DNA of 11,087 nt from Solirubrobacterales bacterium. Lineage in GTDB: Bacteria; Actinomycetota; Thermoleophilia; Solirubrobacterales; Solirubrobacteraceae. Shown here in pieces: positions 8,345 to 11,087 of this stretch. The notes under the pieces are model-generated. The model was not told the origin of the DNA and made no database searches. It saw only the letters and a program-made list of their open reading frames with translations. The position numbers were made by a program, and so were the translations under genes. The DNA lies in contig JAOPZO010000091.1 of NCBI GenBank assembly GCA_025964065.1, positions 1-11,087 on the forward strand, in the 5' to 3' direction. Position 1 is the stretch's first letter. Every line of letters begins with the position of its first letter.

Positions 8345-10578
8345 GCCTCGACCTCGGGGGCGGCCTCGGCGACCTCCGGGGTCACCTCGCCCTCCTCGGC
8401 CGGCCCCTCCTGGCGCGGCTCGACGCGCTTGAGGACGGTGAACGAACGCGCCTCGCAGTGCACGGTCCCGCGCGCCGGGACGGTCCACTCGCCCGGCAGC
8501 AGCTCGGGCTCCGCCGTGGAGAGCTCGATGGCCCACTCCGCGCCGTAGCGCGGCGAGGGCAGGCGCACGGGGACGGCCTCGTGGTGGCCGTTCACGAGCA
8601 CGAGGAAGGAGTCGTCGACGATCCGCTCGCCGCGTCGGTCGGGGTACGGGATCGCCTGGCCGTTCAGGAAGAGGCCGAGCGCCGGGATGTCGTCGCGCTC
8701 CCAGTCGCGGCGCGTCATGCGGCGCCCCTCGGGCCGGAACCACCAGGAGTCGGGCAGGCCGGTGCCGTTCTCGTCCGAGCCCGTGAGGAACTGCTTGCGG
8801 CGGAACACCGGGTGATCCTGGCGCAGGCGGATGACGCGCTTCGTGAACGCGAGCATCCGCTCCTGGAACGGCTCGAGCTCCCAGTCGAACCAGGAGATGG
8901 GCGAGTCCTGGCACCACGCGTTGTTGTTGCCGCCCTGGGTGCGGGCCATCTCGTCGCCGCCGAGCACCATCGGGATGCCCTGCGAGAGCAGCAGCGTCGC
9001 CATGTAGTTGCGGGTCTGGCGGCCGCGCAGCTCGAGGACCTCCGGGTCGTCCGTCTCGCCCTCGACGCCGCAGTTCCAGGAGCGGTTGTCGTCCGTGCCG
9101 TCCTGGTTGTCCTCGAGGTTCGCCTCGTTGTGCTTCTCGTTGTAGGAGACGAGGTCGCGCAGGGTGAAGCCGTCGTGGGCGGTGATGAAGTTGATCGACG
9201 CCCTCGGGTTGCGGCCGTCGTCGTACAGGTCGGCCGAGCCCGTCAGGCGGCCCGCGAACGCGCTGAGCGGCGTCGCGCCACGCCAGAAGTCGCGCATCTC
9301 GTCGCGGTAGATGCCGTTCCACTCCGACCACTGCACGGGGAAGTTGCCCACCTGGTAGCCGCCCGGGCCGACGTCCCACGGCTCGGCGATGAGCTTCACC
9401 TGCGAGAGGACCGGGTCCTGGTGGATGAGGTCGAAGAACGCGCCGAGGCGGTCCACCTCGTAGAGCCCGCGTGCGAGCGTCGAGGCGAGGTCGAAGCGGA
9501 AGCCGTCGACGTGGCACTCGATGACCCAGTACCGCAGCGAGTCCATGATGAGCCGGAGGGTGCTCGGGTGGACCGTGTTGAGCGTGTTGCCCGTGCCCGT
9601 GAAGTCCATGTAGAACCGCTGGTCCTGGGGCGAGAGGCGGTAGTAGCTCGGGTTGTCGACGCCCTTGAACGACAGCATCGGGCCGAGGTGGTTGCCCTCC
9701 GCCGTGTGGTTGTAGACGACGTCGAGGATGACCTCGATGCCCTTCTTGTGCAGGGCCTTCACCATGCCCTTGAACTCCCGGACCTGCTCGCCGGTCTCCC
9801 CGGTCGCGGCGTACGGCGCGTGGGGCGCGAGGTAGCCGATCGACGAGTAGCCCCAGTAGTTCTTGAGGCCGCGCTCGTTCAGGAACGACTCGTCGATGAT
9901 GTGGTGCACGGGCAGCAGCTCGACCGCGGTGACCCCGAGCTCGCAGAGGTAGTCGATCGCCGGCTCGGAGGCCAGGCCGCCGTAGGTGCCGCGCAGGTCC
10001 TCGCGCACGTCGGGGTGCTGCATCGTGAAGCCCTTGACGTGCGTCTCGTAGATCACGGTGTCCGACCAGGAGGTCCGCGGATGGCGGTCGTCCTCCCAGT
10101 CGAAGCGGTGGTCGACCACGAGGCACTTCGGGATCGCGGGCGCCGAGTCCTCGTCGTCGGGCTCGTAGTCCGCGTCGTCGGAGCCGTCCGGCGTGTACGG
10201 CAGGACCTGGGCCATCGTCCAGTCGACCTCGCCCTCGATCGCCTTGGCGTACGGGTCGATGAGGAGCTTGCACGGGTTGAAGCGCAGGCCGTCGTCGGGC
10301 TCGTAGGGGCCGTGGACGCGGTAGCCGTAGCGCTGACCCGGGTGGACGCCGGGGAGGTAGCAGTGCCAGTTGTGGTTCGTGACCTGCTTGAGCTCGATGC
10401 GCTCCTCCTCCCCCTCCGGCGTGAAGAGGCAGAGCTCGATCTTCTCCGCGTTCTCGGAGAAGATCGAGAAGTTCGTGCCCTCCCCGTCCCACACGGGACC
10501 GAGCGGGTACGCCTCTCCCGGCCACACCTGCCGGCCGGGGTTCTGGGTCGCGGGAGCAGGGATCAGCGGCGCGGTCAT
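8341..10578 (-). CDS. treX: Glycogen debranching enzyme, TreX/GlgX type
   Basis: This 745-residue GH13 isoamylase-type enzyme hydrolyses alpha-1,6 branches of glycogen, supplying linear maltodextrin to TreY. An N-terminal CBM48-like beta domain covers about residues 20-110 (WPGEAYPLGPVWDGEGTNFS). The barrel shows region I DVVYNH at 286-291, region II DGFRFDLA with nucleophile D363, region III IAEPWD with acid/base E399, and region IV TAHDG with D469. Typical GlgX/TreX blocks are present: GYLAPHAPYA at 248-257, NYWGYSS at 240-246, and GGDEMARTQGGNNNAWCQD at 540-558. A C-terminal beta domain ends with an acidic Glu/Pro/Ala tail at about 719-745. The ATG at 10578 gives MTAPLIPAPA, with AGGA about ten bases upstream; the open frame further upstream is not supported. 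It overlaps treY by four bases. GlgX is the alternative name; the treY neighbour favours TreX. Confidence 0.96.
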   Translation of the reverse strand: MTAPLIPAPATQNPGRQVWPGEAYPLGPVWDGEGTNFSIFSENAEKIELCLFTPEGEEERIELKQVTNHNWHCYLPGVHPGQRYGYRVHGPYEPDDGLRFNPCKLLIDPYAKAIEGEVDWTMAQVLPYTPDGSDDADYEPDDEDSAPAIPKCLVVDHRFDWEDDRHPRTSWSDTVIYETHVKGFTMQHPDVREDLRGTYGGLASEPAIDYLCELGVTAVELLPVHHIIDESFLNERGLKNYWGYSSIGYLAPHAPYAATGETGEQVREFKGMVKALHKKGIEVILDVVYNHTAEGNHLGPMLSFKGVDNPSYYRLSPQDQRFYMDFTGTGNTLNTVHPSTLRLIMDSLRYWVIECHVDGFRFDLASTLARGLYEVDRLGAFFDLIHQDPVLSQVKLIAEPWDVGPGGYQVGNFPVQWSEWNGIYRDEMRDFWRGATPLSAFAGRLTGSADLYDDGRNPRASINFITAHDGFTLRDLVSYNEKHNEANLEDNQDGTDDNRSWNCGVEGETDDPEVLELRGRQTRNYMATLLLSQGIPMVLGGDEMARTQGGNNNAWCQDSPISWFDWELEPFQERMLAFTKRVIRLRQDHPVFRRKQFLTGSDENGTGLPDSWWFRPEGRRMTRRDWERDDIPALGLFLNGQAIPYPDRRGERIVDDSFLVLVNGHHEAVPVRLPSPRYGAEWAIELSTAEPELLPGEWTVPARGTVHCEARSFTVLKRVEPRQEGPAEEGEVTPEVAEAAPEVEA

Positions 10579-10624
10579 CGACCATCCATCCTGCCCGACG
10601 CGCTCGCGGGCGAACCGGGAGAGC

Positions 10625-11087
10625 TTGCAGCGCCTCGGGCCCAGGGGCGAGAACCCGGCGATCCGCGCGCGCCTGCTGCTCGCTTCGCTGCTCGTCCTCG
10701 GGTGCTCGCCGCCCCCGCGAGCGCGTCGCTCGACGGCCCGCCGGTCGTCGTCGCCTCGATGCTCGACACGCCGTGGCACGTCCTGCCGCTCGTGCGCCTC
10801 CGCGACGAGGGCACGCGCCTCGCGCTCGACGGCGTCGTCTTCCCCGGCCGATCGGGACCGACGGGAACCTCGACGGCGGGCGGATGGCCTTCGGCCCGGA
10901 CGGGATGCTGCATGTGACGACGGGCGACGTCCACGACCAGCCCAGGCGGGGACCCGGGCGCCGTGGGCGGCGGGCGGGCTCGCGTTCGCCGGGGACCGGA
11001 AGCTCTACGCACCGCTGCTCGCGGGTCCTCACGGGGAGGGTCGCGCTGGGCGGGCGCCGACGGCTCCCGCGGTCGCCGGACGCCCCC
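10625..11087 (+). pseudogene. Decayed PQQ-type glucose/sorbosone dehydrogenase lipoprotein (extends past right edge)
   Basis: Recognisable pieces of one protein occur in order but in three reading frames. From TTG 10625 a lipoprotein signal is read, with RARLLLASLLVLG-C at the lipobox. Next, in another frame from about 10710, comes ASLDGPPVVVASMLDTPWHV, matching the mature N-terminus of glucose/sorbosone dehydrogenases, joined directly to RLRDEGTRLALDGVVFPG, which normally lies about 100 residues further on. A third frame from about 10850 gives TDGNLDGGRMAFGPDG then MLHVTTGDVHD, a family hallmark. Finally, from about 10953, the first frame gives WAAGGLAFAGDRKLYAPLL, normally well over 100 residues downstream. 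So there are at least three frameshifts and two internal losses. Intact members are periplasmic or extracellular enzymes or beta-propellers of about 350-400 residues. It is divergent from treX. One shift lies at a CCCCC run and could be a sequencing error; the deletions could not. Confidence 0.72.

Noticed and set aside
8458..10917. 819-residue plus-strand open frame opposite treX
   Set aside because: Composition is a low-complexity Val/Arg/Asp/Glu mirror of treX codons; only its last piece, about 10710-10848, is meaningful, as part of the pseudogene.
8345..11032. Open frame running in phase with treY far upstream, giving a nominal 1570-residue protein
   Set aside because: The part upstream of ATG 8344 is Arg/Pro/Gly-rich, shows no family motif, and lies out of frame over the clearly real treX; it is a high-GC shadow.

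Overview
This is a very GC-rich, densely packed bacterial chromosome segment. Third codon positions are nearly always G or C, and GTG and TTG starts, TGATG and ATGA start/stop overlaps and a TreX-TreY glycogen-to-trehalose module are present. This fits a high-GC actinobacterium, possibly of the Thermoleophilia type, but the sequence alone does not fix the taxon. The genes are mostly housekeeping; no phage, IS, CRISPR or RNA gene was found.

Layout, left to right. On the minus strand there is a HAD phosphatase cut off by the left edge (1-485), an M42 metallo-aminopeptidase (531-1586), an HU-type nucleoid protein with a textbook ribosome binding site (1681-1959), a 322-base gap with two GC-rich hairpins, and a large aconitase (2282-5143). 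Eight bases upstream of the aconitase lies a VapC-like PIN-domain gene (5152-5556). It is joined by a TGATG overlap to a ribbon-helix-helix VapB-like gene (5556-5756 or 5556-5738). A perfect 10+3+10 inverted repeat sits at the start of the vapB-like gene. A divergent small DUF3817-like membrane protein (6036-6323, plus) follows. Its stop codon shares a CTAG with the stop of treY. Then come treY (6320-8344) and treX (8341-10578), both minus and overlapping by 4 bases. The right end (10625-11087, plus) holds a badly decayed lipoprotein of the PQQ-type glucose/sorbosone dehydrogenase family.

How the genes work together. TreX debranches glycogen or maltodextrin, and TreY converts the reducing end to a trehalose linkage. 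The third enzyme, TreZ, is not in the window. The most unusual arrangement is the RHH gene, then the PIN gene, then acnA: a toxin-antitoxin-like pair placed as the upstream part of an aconitase transcription unit. The PIN protein has lost some of its acidic active-site positions, and a strong candidate operator lies at the head of the unit. This raises the possibility that the pair acts as a regulator of a TCA-cycle enzyme, which is an inference.
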